64,000 nucleotides of DNA from Schistocephalus solidus (taxonomy: Eukaryota > Platyhelminthes > Cestoda > Diphyllobothriidea > Diphyllobothriidae): positions 23,793 to 87,792 of the forward strand of contig WEDG01005477.1 in NCBI GenBank assembly GCA_017591395.1. Reading direction: 5' to 3'. Both the position numbers and the translations under genes were made by a program. This document shows positions 11,470 to 23,249 of this stretch, in pieces (position 1 is the first letter of the stretch; every line of letters starts with the position of its first letter). A model generated the notes under the pieces. The model had not been told where the DNA came from. It worked only from the letters and a program-made list of their open reading frames with translations, and did not search any database.

Positions 11470-11483
11470 ATATATATATATAT
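11470..11483. repeat. Short (TA)n tract
   Basis: Fourteen bases of TA at the exact junction of PLE copy C and unit A copy 2. The equivalent tract at 3983-4066 is about six times longer. Confidence 0.9.
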
Positions 11484-11719
11484 GGCAAAGACGTTATACC
11501 GTACTTCCGACATAGGTACTAGCTAAAAGCCCAGACACGTGTTTCGCCGATGTTTCTGTTGCTGCGTGACACAGCAACGAGGGGTTCGGCTCCTCAGTGG
11601 GTCCCCCAGCGTTCTCTATGCGGTTTCTGGTATATGGACTCCAGAGAATAATCGGGTAAATAATTTCTGAAATTATTAAGTGCAGGACATGGAGTCAGGT
11701 GATTCGGACATGAATTTTT

Positions 11720-11720
<1 letters not shown>
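11484..11720 (-). repeat. Unit A, copy 2: hammerhead-bearing dispersed repeat
   Basis: Nearly identical to 4067-4301, with a few substitutions, and likewise flanked by (TA)n on both sides and followed by the same LINE fragment. Copy 1 plus LINE and copy 2 plus LINE therefore form a direct duplication about 7.4 kb apart with the PLE array between. Confidence 0.85.
11530..11601 (-). ncRNA. Hammerhead ribozyme, unit A copy 2 (all core residues present)
   Basis: Minus strand, with plus coordinates: stem I CCCA (11601-11598), core CTGAGGA (11597-11591), stem II GCCGA (11590-11586), loop with a 7-bp GTTGCTG/CAGCAAC hairpin, stem II TCGGC (11550-11546), GAAA (11545-11542), palindrome ACACGTGT (overlapping the last A, 11542-11535), C17 at 11534, stem I TGGG (11533-11530). 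This satisfies the CUGANGA...GAAA...UH consensus, with a G-C closing pair for stem II. Cleavage is predicted between 11534 and 11533. Activity is untested. Confidence 0.72.
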
Positions 11721-11750
<30 letters not shown>

Positions 11751-11752
11751 AC
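11721..11752. repeat. (TA)n tract
   Basis: About 30 bp of TA with tgta interruptions between unit A copy 2 and the LINE fragment. Confidence 0.9.
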
Positions 11753-11753
11753 T

Positions 11754-12203
11754 CTGAAACCGTGCTAGCCCTCAGATAGCAGATTGTTATGTTCTAGGAA
11801 CTGCATTAATTGTTGCTTAATTATTTTTTCCATGATTTTGCGGCAAACTGAAGTTAGGCCTACCGGTCAATAATTGTTTGCAGAAACCCGGCTTCCACCC
11901 TTATAAAGCGGCGTAATCCATGTGGATTTCCAATCGGCTGGTAGACTTCCGGTCATGAAAGATGTTTGGAAAAGCGTAGAGAGTGGTTTTGCCAACTCTC
12001 TCGCGAGCTCTTTAAACAGCTTGGCAGTTAATTCATCGGGAACCGGTGACTTTGCTATCTTTAAACCCAAAAGTTTCTTTGAGGACAGTAGTCTCGTTAA
12101 AATGAACAGTCTCAACTATTGTATCCACTTCGAAGCCATTGGTAGGGTAATCGTAACTCGTTTCCTTTGTGGAAACAGACTGGATAAATTCCGAAAGATG
12201 ATC
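11754..12203 (-). mobile_element. CR1-type LINE reverse transcriptase fragment, second copy
   Basis: The same RT N-terminal segment as 4394-4792 (AKSPVPDELTAKLFKELARE, LPADWKSTWITPLYKGG, then SANNY), extended upstream by HLSEFIQSVSTKETSYDYPT and TIVETVHFNETTVLKE. It is cut at the (TA)n tract on one side and fused to a Penelope endonuclease fragment on the other (about 12203). Confidence 0.85.
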
Positions 12204-12400
12204 AGCCTTCGCACCGTCGCATTGGCGGATGGCCAGTTTATGTTCGTTTATGCTGGTCCCGAATTGTCAACCTGTATGGCCTACGTAATCGCAAAAGCGG
12301 TAAATAACCTTGGTTTGCTGCTCTTTGGGTACGGGATCTTTAAAACGTGATAGTGCTGCCCGCAGGGTGGACGCTGGCTTGTGATCAATGCAGATGCCAA
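12204..12400 (-). mobile_element. Penelope-like element GIY-YIG endonuclease fragment
   Basis: The minus strand reads SRFKDPVPKEQQTKVIYRFC, DYVGHTG and INEHKLAIRQCDGAK, the connector and start of a PLE endonuclease. It differs from the copies at 4.8-11.5 kb, so it comes from another PLE or subfamily. It breaks off where LINE sequence starts. Confidence 0.75.
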
Positions 12401-12418
12401 TTAAATTATATATATATA

Positions 12419-12520
12419 TGATAGTGTGCAGCTCACCAATCTGCTTACGAAAAATGTATGTTCCAGGGCACAACGGAACATACATGTTCCTTAAGCAGGT
12501 TGGCGAACCGCACACTATCA
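12419..12520. repeat. Palindrome of two SINE tails
   Basis: Left arm 12419-12464 (tgatagtgtgcagctcacca onward) is the reverse complement of right arm 12475-12520, which is the 3' tail of the SINE that follows. Two SINE tails therefore face each other, separated by about 10 bp. Confidence 0.75.
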
Positions 12521-12549
12521 TCATATTGCCAATTGAAACCGACAAAACA

Positions 12550-12839
12550 GCGAGCCCCTAACTCAATGGTAGAGCGTTCGACTCAATTTTCAAAGGTCGC
12601 GGGTTCGAATCCCAGGTGTTCAACACTTGGGATTGAGTATGACTGGCTGATGACGGCTAATTAGCCAGAAATGGCCATTCCGGTGTCTCTTGTCTTTGTC
12701 GGTTCCACTTTCTCAACATATTCTACATGTCGCTATGCGACCGCCTGCAAGGGCTCTAGTCTGAGCTCCAGGGCACAACGGAACATACACGTTCCTTAAG
12801 CAGATCGGTGAGCCACACACTATCATATATATATATATT
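12550..12839 (+). mobile_element. tRNA-headed SINE with hammerhead-like motif
   Basis: The head carries a pol III A-box-like stretch (about 12559-12570) and a perfect B box ggttcgaatc (12602-12611) inside a T-arm-like GGG/CCC hairpin. A hammerhead-like motif (12641-12685) and a body with ggctctagtctgagctccag follow, then a tail ending in tatca and a (TA)n tract (12825-12839). It is the same family as the array at 62.88-64 kb. The preceding bases up to 12520 are a partial upstream monomer, so it may be a remnant of a dimer. Confidence 0.85.
12641..12685 (+). ncRNA. Hammerhead-like motif in SINE
   Basis: Stem I GACTGG, core CTGATGA, C, stem II GGCT/AGCC with a four-base loop, A, GAAA, palindromic helix III around TGGCCA, then stem I CCGGTG, whose last base no longer pairs. 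The extra C and A beside stem II replace the usual closing pair, so activity is uncertain. Confidence 0.5.
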
Positions 12840-12840
12840 A

Positions 12841-15800
12841 ATACTACTACTTCCTGAAACTTTGAATTTTTTGCGTCTCGGGACTTAGCCCCTGCGATAT
12901 TCGAGGGATTCGTGTACGCAGTATATTTTCCTTCGCACATCTATGTATGAGCCCTATGAAATGAGATTACAGAAAATAAGTAGCAGTTTTCTATACTAAA
13001 AAGAAAGCATTCGTTACTGACACTGCACATTTGATGTGGAAATTTGAATTTTTATCTTCTGTATTTCTGAGTAGATCAATGGGTTGGGAGAAATTTGTTT
13101 GGCGTACTTTAAACCCTTTTAGTCTTTCGATTGCCAACCTATAATGCATTGTTTAGGTTGGCCATCTTCATGGCTTCTTTCAAGCTCAAAGTGGAAGGGG
13201 TATATACGGAGAACTTCGATCTTGTAAGTCGAGAGAGGCAGCTCTTTACTGTGTAATCAACTCATCTTCAGACTTAAACGCATGCTGAGCATAAGCCTAA
13301 GGTTTGCCTTTGCATATTTATAGTTCAAGGTGAGCCAGCAACTATTTGTGTAGGTTGGTGCCTATGCTTACTCCGTTTTGGGTGTTTAGTCTGAAAAATT
13401 GCTGTATGACCCTCATATAATTTGTCAATGGAGATTTTTGTACGTTTTAAAATGACCTACCTAAGAAATCATCTGTAAGTACCTACTTTTCTGTGGCAAA
13501 AGTTATATCTTCCCTGGTCATTTATTAGTAAAAATTAAACAGAGTATGTTTTTTTTCCTTAAATATAGTGGAAAAGTTTCTACCATTTCGGACAAAAACG
13601 CCCATCTGAACAGAAACTTAAAAGAGAAAAGTTGAGGATGCCTAATTGGGCTGAAATATGTTTCGCTGGCAGCTTTTCGCCAGTAGAAGGCTGGTTAAAG
13701 CAAAATCTATTCACGACATTGTCGCTTGAAGATGGTGTTTTTTAAATATATCAGGCGCCGAAAGTTGTGAAGTCAACTGAAGTCTTCAACTATAAAGTTA
13801 TACAGCATGGCTGGCGGCTTTTTTTGCAGCAGCTAACCCAGTCCATCCTAGTCAGTCGAAAACAAAGAAGGGAAGCTAGTTTACTTTTGTGATTGCATCT
13901 ACAAAACAGTTTGTGTATGGATCATACCTACACTCTGTAGTGCAAACTCTGCCTATTACTTGCAGTGTGTTAACAGTATAAGAGTAACGGGTCTTTAAAC
14001 TGGGCCATGGACCCATTATCGCAGTTTCGCCCAGTCCCTAGGACGGGAATCGGAGCTATCAGTTTCAAGGTATCCCTCATCGCGATCAATATCATCCGAT
14101 TCTCTGAACCTCTTACTAGGAACTTAAAGCTAAGGGATTTTTCAATTGAGAAGCATGAAAAAGCATACCCATTAGAAGGAAACATGTAGTATGCACCTCA
14201 GCAGTCATAATAATAGTCTTTATGTGCATATTTCTCATTAGTTGCTGTTCTTTGCGTTCCGAGTATGAGAAATGGATTTTATTCCTTTATTCGTTCAAAC
14301 ATACGAATAATTGATCTTCTTGTTCAAGACATTGCATTCTTACAATCTAGATGACATCACTTTTAGCTTTTATTTATGCTGAGCATTTACAAATTATGAT
14401 TCGAGAAAACTTTCTTGTCTGAAGACAGATTTACAGGCTTCAATGTTTCGTGAGTTCTGGCTATGCCTATCCTCCTTATTTATCGAGGGAACCTGTCATC
14501 GTGCCATCAATATTGTTGCCGCACTACTGCGAGTGTCGTAGCCTGACTACAAGGCGTCATTTTTTGTGGATGCTACTGATCATTTGGGATTCAAGAATGC
14601 GAGCACAACTAGGCGTTTGTGGGGGAAGCTTATATCGAAAAGTAGTGTGCTATCGACCGGGCTGGGATAAGGCCAAATTAACCGGTGAAAATGAGCGCCT
14701 CAGTTGGAGCATTCCATGCCATAAGCAGCTGACTTTGAGGAACCGTATAGTTGTAGATCGTGAAGGAATAAAATATCGGATTTGGAAACTTGAATTTGTG
14801 CCAATTTCTTGTGTTGACTTTGTCATATGAAAGATGGAATCGAGAAAGGTGATTTTGGGGATCCTCATCGGAAGCAATCATGCATTTAACAGGATTTTCA
14901 CATTGCGATGCTGGGTTCCGAGGTTATATTGCATAGCGAAGTCGACTTCCGTGAGTATTTTTCACTGCTTTGCAACTTTTTGTTCGGTGACCTCTAAATT
15001 TGGTAGCCACCTTAAAGCCTGGCAATTTTCACAAGCTATGAGATGTTTCATGAGCAACAGATGTAGTAAGTTCGTGACGAGGTTGTACTAGCAAGCAGGT
15101 TGTCACGTTATATTTTAAGGGCGTAGCAACTTTTCCTGGCATTGAATGTCGTACGTTAATGCACGTTGATGCTCCTCTTGCTGGCGTTATCTAAGAGCTA
15201 TCATTGGTGAATCGACTAGCGTTTGCGTCTAGTATAGACAGAGAAACTTGGCCGTTGTCATTAAGGCGTCAGTGAAGGCAAAGAAAACATGCGAGCTTTC
15301 GGTTTCCCGCGTAAAACTCCGCTCCTTTTCCTTTAGGCGAGCAAGGCGGATGATTGTTAGCAAAACTTTGCTTGAAAGTTAAAGTTAATGCATGTTACTC
15401 AGAAACCATCTCTGGGACGGACCGCAGCTCTGTTTGAGATCACGGCGCCTGTCAGTTCGGTACGTGACGAACTTCTGTAAGTTTGGGATCGATGTTAGAT
15501 AACACGTCTCCAAGGCAGATAATCGGGTGGGGGGGAGTGGGTTGTGTGACTTGCAAGGTCTGAAATACCTGAGTATTACTCTCGATCTACTGCCAATCAA
15601 AATAACGTTATCATTGCACAGGAAACAGCTCCGGGGTATATGTCCCGGAAGATGAGGTGCATAAAATATGGACTAGTGGCATTACCGAAATGCATTGTCC
15701 AGACGAGTGACTAAATCTGACTAGCCCCAAATTTTGGCGAGATCTCCCATACGTGAGGGGTGGCTCGGGAGCCGTCAGTTGCCTTCAAAAGCTCCTTAGA

Positions 15801-15854
15801 TTTGGACCTCCGCGCAGATAAGAGGCAGTCATAAGGTGCCATATAATGAGGCCA
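12841..15854. other. AT-rich non-coding stretch
   Basis: No gene is recognised. Open frames such as that at 14450-14830 (126 codons) lack any motif I know and have no convincing splice context. I see no clear repeat boundary. Confidence 0.4.
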
Positions 15855-17035
15855 AGAGACTCATTGACATGGCAAGAAACATCTGGGGCCGTTTACGGCA
15901 TCTGATGTAGTTCTGGGCAAAACAACTGCTCCAAATTCACAGATCATTTGCTGGGAACCAGCCACACAGCAAAACTTGATTAGGCCTAAAGTTTCGCTAG
16001 AGACGACAACCACATGAGCCGCGAAATACCTGAAACATGATTTACGGTCATCTATCAATCAACAAGTACAACAACCTCCCCGCTCCATATACGGTCCTAG
16101 ATTTTGCCTATGGAAAGAAAGTATCAACGCGGAGAGCATGCGGCTGACCACTGTTTCTGGTGCCAGTTTCAGTGAGTAAAGAGCATATATGAATGACGAA
16201 ACCTGGCAGTTTGCAACTCTCCTGTGGGCAATCATCGGGCCCAATTCAATTATTTGCGATGAGCCTGGGAGCTGACAATTTTGTGAGGTACGTAGTGGCA
16301 TATTATTTGTATGGATATCGCATGACAACTTCATACTGCAGCGTCTGGTCAGCTAGACCATTATCACATCAAGTGCAACTATTCGCGATGCATTATGGAG
16401 CTGTCAACTAGGAAAGGCATGTATTGGCCCTGTAACTTCATCCTATAAATACTGCAACACCTGGGCAATCCACTACATTTTTCTGGCTTCATCTCTGATA
16501 CTGAATTTCGGTGCGAATCCGAAACGTTAATCTAATGAAGCCCTTGTTCCAGCGATCGTTCCTGCTTACTTGCGCCTATTTCCTGGAACCAGCCTCTTCA
16601 TTTATATAAGTGAATTATCTTATCCTGACTCAAGGTCTCGAAGATTATTGAAGCTGTGGAAAGGGTGATTACTGACCGAAAGTCGTCAAAAACCTATACT
16701 GATCGGGCTGGGAAACTGGCACCAGAAACAGTGGTCAGCCACATGCTCTCCGCGTGGATAGTTACTTTCCCTAGGCAAAGTCTCAGGACCGTATATGGAG
16801 CGGGGTGGTTGTTGTACTTTTTGATTGAGGGAGGCCCGGAAATGATGTTTCACATATTTCGCTGCTCATGCGGTTGTCGTCTCTAGGGAAACCTTAGGCC
16901 ATGTCACGTTTTAATGTGTGGCTGGTTCCCAGCAAATGATCCGCGAATTTAGAGCAGTTATTTTACCCACAACTAAATCAGATGCAGTAAATGGCTCCAG
17001 ATATTTCTTGCCATGGCAATGGGTCCATCGACTGA
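15855..17035. repeat. Large imperfect inverted repeat
   Basis: Left arm about 15855-16172 and right arm about 16711-17035 are reverse complements by eye. For example gaaactggcaccagaaacag at the inner edge of the right arm matches the reverse of 16153-16172, and ccagatatttcttgccatg at its outer edge matches the reverse of the left edge. The spacer (about 540 bp) contains a diverged direct repeat near 16246-16282 and 16375-16410. No transposase is seen. It could be a foldback or MITE-like element, or two opposed insertions of one repeat. Confidence 0.75.
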
Positions 17036-18735
17036 GGATAGGCAGAGGTTTTCTTCCGCAAACTGCGGAAGGTTTTGCTATCAAGAGCAAGATCAAGTTC
17101 TCACACATGAGCAACGTAAAAATCTCATTTTTTTCCACCATTTAAATGTTGACCGATACACTACCTTGTCCAGAACTATGAGTTTGAAGACAATGTTGAA
17201 TGGCTCCGGTTACGTCCCAGAGAAAAAAAAACATATATTTTCGAGCAATATACCGGTCCAAACCTGGACGTTCAGAAGCAAAGTGGTTGAATTTTTGATG
17301 AAGATATTGGCTAAGACACCACTAAAATTATCAGCAGTCAGATTTGCCTCTGCTCTGAGGTTTCCGATAGCATCACAAAAGACGGGATCCTAATGTTCGC
17401 CCGAAATCTCAGTTTGCGAGAAAATTCATCAATTGACCTTCTCTTTTAACTAGCAGAGGTATATTATTGAGTAACGAAAGTGCCATAAGATTAACCATTG
17501 ACCAATGGAATTTCACTGATAACTATTTTGTCCGCCTTAACACAGCGATATCATCTGGGCTCTAATTGGGACAATTGTGACTTCGATAACCCTTCACAAT
17601 TGCTGTCTCTGAGATTATGACCGGAACCACGTGTATAAAATGTCTTTCTTTATCTCTGGATTTTTTTCCTGTCCAAAATCATCAGAAAACGTAATTTAAT
17701 CAGAATTTATCCATTGACAGAGTCTGAATAAATCTGCAACCAAGTCATAGGACAGCCTTAACATAGTTTAAAATTCGTTAACTCTGGAAGCTATCCAAAT
17801 GTTTTGAGGGCTACAAATGACTGCGTGGTTTCCGCATATACTTCACACAGTTATAAATTTTTATCGTAACTTTGAACAACCAGGTGTTCTTCTCTCGTTT
17901 TCTTTTAAATACTCCGATACTTCACAATTCACGGACGGTCGTCAATTTGCCGACAATAGCATGGCGAACACTTACACTACTTTAGAAGGAAAGCCTGGTG
18001 AGTTGACCTATGCATCCAGGATTTGTGCTATTTATCTATACGCCTGCAGCCAAAGCCCGGTAAAGAGAGACAAAAGTGTTATTACCACAAAAATTGTGGC
18101 ACACAAGGACGAGTCTTTATTTGGGTGCATCTGACAAAATTCCAACTTATTAATATGAATTTGCGAAGTTGAGGAAGCTTTTAAAGCAGAATCTGGATAA
18201 TCAGCATGACGTTATCAGTGTTAAGATAAAAATGCAAACCGCTTAAAGCAAAAAAATTGATATCATATCCTTTTAGGTGCATCTTAAAGTTACGATCAAG
18301 TAAATGCAGTCACGAATGGCAGAAACAGCAGAATTACGGTACCAGTCCCTTTGATAAAGGCACAGCTAGTTTCTACGCACGAGGTCCTAAATGACAATAC
18401 ACATGTGGATGACGAAAATCGTCGTGTACCAAGAGCTGATATCATTGGATTGTCCATTCTGTGGTTGCCACTACGTTTGCTCAGATATTCCGAATCTTCC
18501 AAAAAGCATTTAGTTGAGTGCATGGATACGACTTCACGGCAACGTGGATAAAATCTAAATCACCCACAATGGATCCTTTGGGACAGTCAGTCCATGGCCA
18601 AAATTTGAATCAAAATGTGGACTTCGTAAATTGCTCTTGTCCTCTTACAAATAATTCCAGAGATAGCCGAATTCAGGAGTACAAGTATCACCAACAGTGT
18701 CTAATCGTTCACGGCTTGTCTAAGACCTAAGATCG
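17036..18735. other. Non-coding stretch
   Basis: No recognisable gene, RNA or repeat. Frames up to 126 codons occur but none has a motif I can name. Confidence 0.4.
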
Positions 18736-18737
18736 TG

Positions 18738-21540
18738 GCTCAGTCGGACGTACCTCATTTTATGGCCTACTTAAACCTTTATTCCAGCAAAAGACTAACG
18801 CAGCAGTTGGAAAGGTATTTCGCATTTTGCAATGTCTCCACAGACTGGGCCATTACAATCGCGTTGGGCATGTTATTCCAGAGACCAATTACACAGTTGG
18901 AGAAAAAATTCATTCTAACGTCTACGCTTTCTTAAGGCAGACACAGTTCAAACGGATTCCTCTTGATGGTTAGTTACGGCGGCCTGTTTGGAGAAATCAT
19001 TATACTGCAGGGTGCACTCCAAGCCACGCAGGATACGAAAAAATTTTATAAACTTTTGCAAAATTGCCTATAACTCAGAAGATATCGATTTAACTTACTA
19101 AGGTGAACCTCGTATGGCAATACTTCTGGACCTCTTACTAAGTTTGGGACTGGTCTCTGCATCATTTGAAGTAGGTTGTAATCCTGATGCCGCCGTGGTT
19201 TCCAGGCCTGGATCACCCATTCAAGATGAAGCCTTAGAATCTAGGGAAAAATTTAAAATAGCAATCTTAATGGAAAAATGTAAATGCCCCTAACAATGAA
19301 TTTGCTACTTTAGTTGCCTTACAAAATTTTACACAAGACTTTAGATTGCCTATCATCCAATCATTAAGATCTTTATGTCTTTTTACCTCTCAGAGCGGCC
19401 TTTTGATCAGAAAGTAGGGTCAAGTTTCAGGGACCTGATTTTGATTTCCCAGACGCAGAAGGGTGCATTTTTTTGAGTAGAAGGATAGCAGCCATCTGCT
19501 AGACCACTCGGCCAATTCACGAATATTTTCTTGTAGATGGGCTTTCTGGACAGCATTTTGAATGACTTCCCAGGTTTTTTAATCGTTTTCAAACCTAGCC
19601 TTACCACTTTCCTATTACTAAGCACAAATTTTAATTAACAAGATAAATACGGTCCGTCCAATCATTGGACTTTCTGGCAAAACGTTTTCAATGAAAGTGG
19701 GCCTTGATCGCTTTTCTCCTACACAGACAACTGGGAAACAACCGACGAGGACATTTTCGATCCATTTGACGTATTCAAATCCGACACAGATCACTCCCAA
19801 TTTATACAGAAGACGCTTGTGAGGAACACTGTCAGGGGCCTTTTGGAAATCAACTGAGGCCCCATGCCCAGTGCATTTTGCATCGAGTGCTATTGTGCAC
19901 TTTTGCATGTAAAATGAAATTGCGCTTCACACGATCTTCATGCGGAAGACATGCTATGCATTGGATAGTACTTTATTCTGCTCTAAGAAGCACGTTAGCT
20001 CTCGCTTAAATCTTTTATCCATAATTTAGCAGCAGATAGAAGTGAAACTGATTGGTCTGATATTGTTTGGGAGAAATGTCTGCCACCTTTATATAGTGGT
20101 GTGAGCTGTGTAGATTTCCAGTTGGCAGGTAAACAGCCAGTATCGAATGAGGCTTCGAAAAGCGTTGACAGTGGTTTGGCTAGTGTCGTAGTGATCTCCT
20201 TCAATAAGTTGAGTGGTATGTCATCTGGACCGGAGGATTTCGGAGTATATCATCGTCAGCAGTCCTTTAGAACACTTGCTGCGCTTAAAAGATACAGTTT
20301 TAATCATTGGATTGTTATCTAAGTCCTATTCGGGAGGGTTGAAGTTGATTTCACTCGTGAAGATGGACTTACAAATTGTTCCATCCTCACTATTTTCTCG
20401 GTCTTCGGTAGTCTTAAGTGAAGGGATGAGGTGTCTTATTCATGTGCACCTGCTAGTGCAACTGTAGAAAAACCTAAGATTTTTTACTTCACGATTTTGT
20501 AGGTCTCTTTCGAAATCCTGCTGTGTCTTGAGGACAAGTTGCTTAACTAGGTTCCTATGTGCTTTGTGTGCGTTTTGGAACACAAGATTCGCATCACAAA
20601 GATCTTTCCTTTAAATCTGAGTTCTTTATTTATTTCTTCTTTTAACGTCTGAGCTAGCCACTGGGGCCCGTTGTTCAGTCTTTCCATGAAAGATGAGGAG
20701 AATATGAAATAAGTCACAAAACCATTCCCAATCCTCGGCTGTATGGCCTTAAAGAGCTGATTCCCAGTTATTGTTGTTGATTTCCGCCTTCATATGATCG
20801 AAGACGCCAAACAAAATATTTCTTATTCTAGTGGGTTGCTCAAACTGCAAATATTGAATAGTCTTAGTGAAGTATGACGTGGTCGCTTCGACCTGGTGGA
20901 GGTAGACCTCGCATCCCATCAACGCTGTTTAGTGAGCACCAGGTACAAGCAGTTTGACTGCTGCCACTCACGCGCCCCGTGGGAAATAACACGCGCTGAG
21001 TAAAGAATGACCTCAGGTCCATGTCCCATAAATGCTGGCAAAAACTCAGTTCTGGATGGCGTGTGTATACTGAACTCTAGTCAATGAGCGCTCCATTAAA
21101 GTTGCCCATGATCAAGACGTCAGATCAAGTGGCAAATCTTTCTAGCTCCTGTAAGTGACGAGCGTCAACCGCGGGATCATTTCTCCGTGGTTAATATATG
21201 ATCAGAACTTCAAGCCTATGTGATCCCGGAATCTTTATAGTGAATCAGATTGTTTCAGAGCTGGATGCAAACTGTTCTGATTTCCTGACACAAGTAGTCC
21301 ATATTTTAAGTAGGGGACTATTCTACCTTCCTGGCGCAGTCTCTTCTCTCTTCAAAAAAGTAAAATCCTGGTAGTACCAAATCGCGGTCAATTTTGTTTT
21401 GAGAAAACCAGGTTTCTATCAGCGACAAAATGTTGGGGAAAGGTCACAGGTGTTGATTTTCAGTTCATCTACCTTGGTCTGTGTACCCTGAACGTTGACG
21501 TAGACGCATTTGCGCTTTATAATCTTGGGTTATTTAATCG
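18738..21540 (-). mobile_element. Decayed CR1-type LINE with endonuclease and RT
   Basis: Minus strand, 5' to 3', in shifting frames. An APE-type endonuclease spans about 21540-20880, with YVNVQGTQTKVDEL, the MGNFNGALIDW motif (family GDFN) and GRSDHV. RT fragments follow: GPDDIPLNLLKEITTTLA, LPANWKSTQLTPLYKGG, VDFQKAPDSVPHKRLLYKLG and WIENVLVG. The C-terminal region near 19250-18740 has VIQAWKP, RGPEVLPYE and NFFSNCVIGLWNNMPN. Many stops and frameshifts are present. A possible ORF1-like remnant reaches to about 22290 but is weak. Confidence 0.82.
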
Positions 21541-23249
21541 TGGTGCAGCATGCTCTTACATTTAAGGCACCATTTGGGCCCTCATTAAATTTGTTGCCGT
21601 CCATCGAATTAGGGGAGGACACTGCATTATCGATTATTGTAGATCACTTGATCCGTTTTCCCATTCTGTAATTTGATTCTCAGTTCCGTAGCTAATTGTC
21701 GATGTTTTATATTCTCTGTCAGGACCTAGTCTGCTTTGGATAAAAATGTCGCGTTTTGTATCTTTGATTCTGTGTTTTCGTGGAATAATATGTCTGATTT
21801 GTTCTTGATTAACTTATCCTACCTTTAGTGTTTGGGAACGTGGATGATCGGATATGTCAGTAGAGCGTTTTCGAAGCATAAAGTTATTGAATACCAAAAA
21901 TTCCACAATGTGCCGCAGAAGTTTTTTGAGAAGACATAATAGGAGTTGTCGGTCTACCGAAATTGGCCCTTCGGGAGTACTGGCTGTGGAATCGGCAAGT
22001 CCCTAACTAAGTTGTCGTTGCACATCGTCCTGTGCGGTTATCAGTATTGCAATTATTTCGTGCCTCAAGAAATATTACATGTGGTTACCTTGATCTGGAA
22101 ACGACATAGGCTGCAATCGATTACAATCCTCTTTCGTTTCTGTTTCGTTTGCATTTTATCTGTCTCCGGACGCAGTGGAACTGGTTTGATTTCAAAAATA
22201 CTGGCGTTGTCTGAGAAGCACTTAATTAAGGTAGCTCTGGTGCTTAGCTCTGTTTTGCGTTCGTTTTCATAAAAAACAAGCGTTGCAGACACTTGAGTTT
22301 ATTCATAGAAATGGACTTAAAGATTGTCTGGGGGCAAATTAATTTGAAGTTTAGCCCACGATATTCACTTTATTTGTTTAAACGGGCTTTTCAACAGACC
22401 CATACGACTGACTAAGGATTGGGTTTCTGTCCGTGATTTATGTGTGATCAGAGTTTTATTGATATCGAATTGGCTGGATCAACCGGCTACGCAATCGTCC
22501 TCCCAGGTCCGTTACCTTGCAGTGGGAGCTTCTGTTAGGTCTTAGGGTCTACCCTGTTCTTTTGAAAGCAGGATGACCGAATATGTTAATATCTTCATGT
22601 TGTTCATCTCAATTTCTACGTCTATCACTTTCTATATGAGGTTTACACCATACAACATCCACATTCATATATCACGTCCTTTAAAGCTAATAAGCTTTTG
22701 CCCGCTGAGCAGGAGGGGAACAAAGGACAAAATGCACATCCTCACGATAATTGATGATCGGTTTTGCGTAAAACGCTAAAATTTCTCAGTTGAGCCACCG
22801 TGCCTGGATAGCGTTATAGTTGACTGACAAGTCTGTGGGTCGGTGTGACCTGGTTTAGGTGTCATCTGCGCACTTTGGCTGATGTTGGAGTTTTCGCCGA
22901 TTTTGATGCCCATATCAAGTGAGGCAGGATGTTTATATAGAGATTTTGCAAAATAATTAGAAGATATTGAAGTGATGAAAACAATTGCTGAAAGATTCAG
23001 TTGTTGTTTATGTCTTTGTGCAGGGAAAATTGTTGGCAAAAACGAGACGGAGGGTGCAGTTCTGTACCCCTGCGAGGATTTCAGAAAAGGTGGCTGTGGA
23101 TGATAATGTGGTTTGTGCAATCTCGAATATCGGTGTCACAGAGCAGAAATGGCGTCCATTAGATCAAAATATCAAAAAATGAGAAAGGCAACGGAGGTCA
23201 ATATTTGAATCCGAATTCGCAGTTTACGCCAAACACTTTGTGCATAATT
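21541..23249. other. Non-coding stretch
   Basis: Apart from a possible LINE 5' remnant (minus frame at 22292-22065, rich in Lys/Arg: KMQTKQKRKRIVID) nothing is recognised. Confidence 0.4.

Noticed and set aside
14450..14830. 126-codon plus frame
   Set aside because: No motif, no splice context and no neighbouring exon of a known family; a frame of this length is expected by chance in a window of this size.
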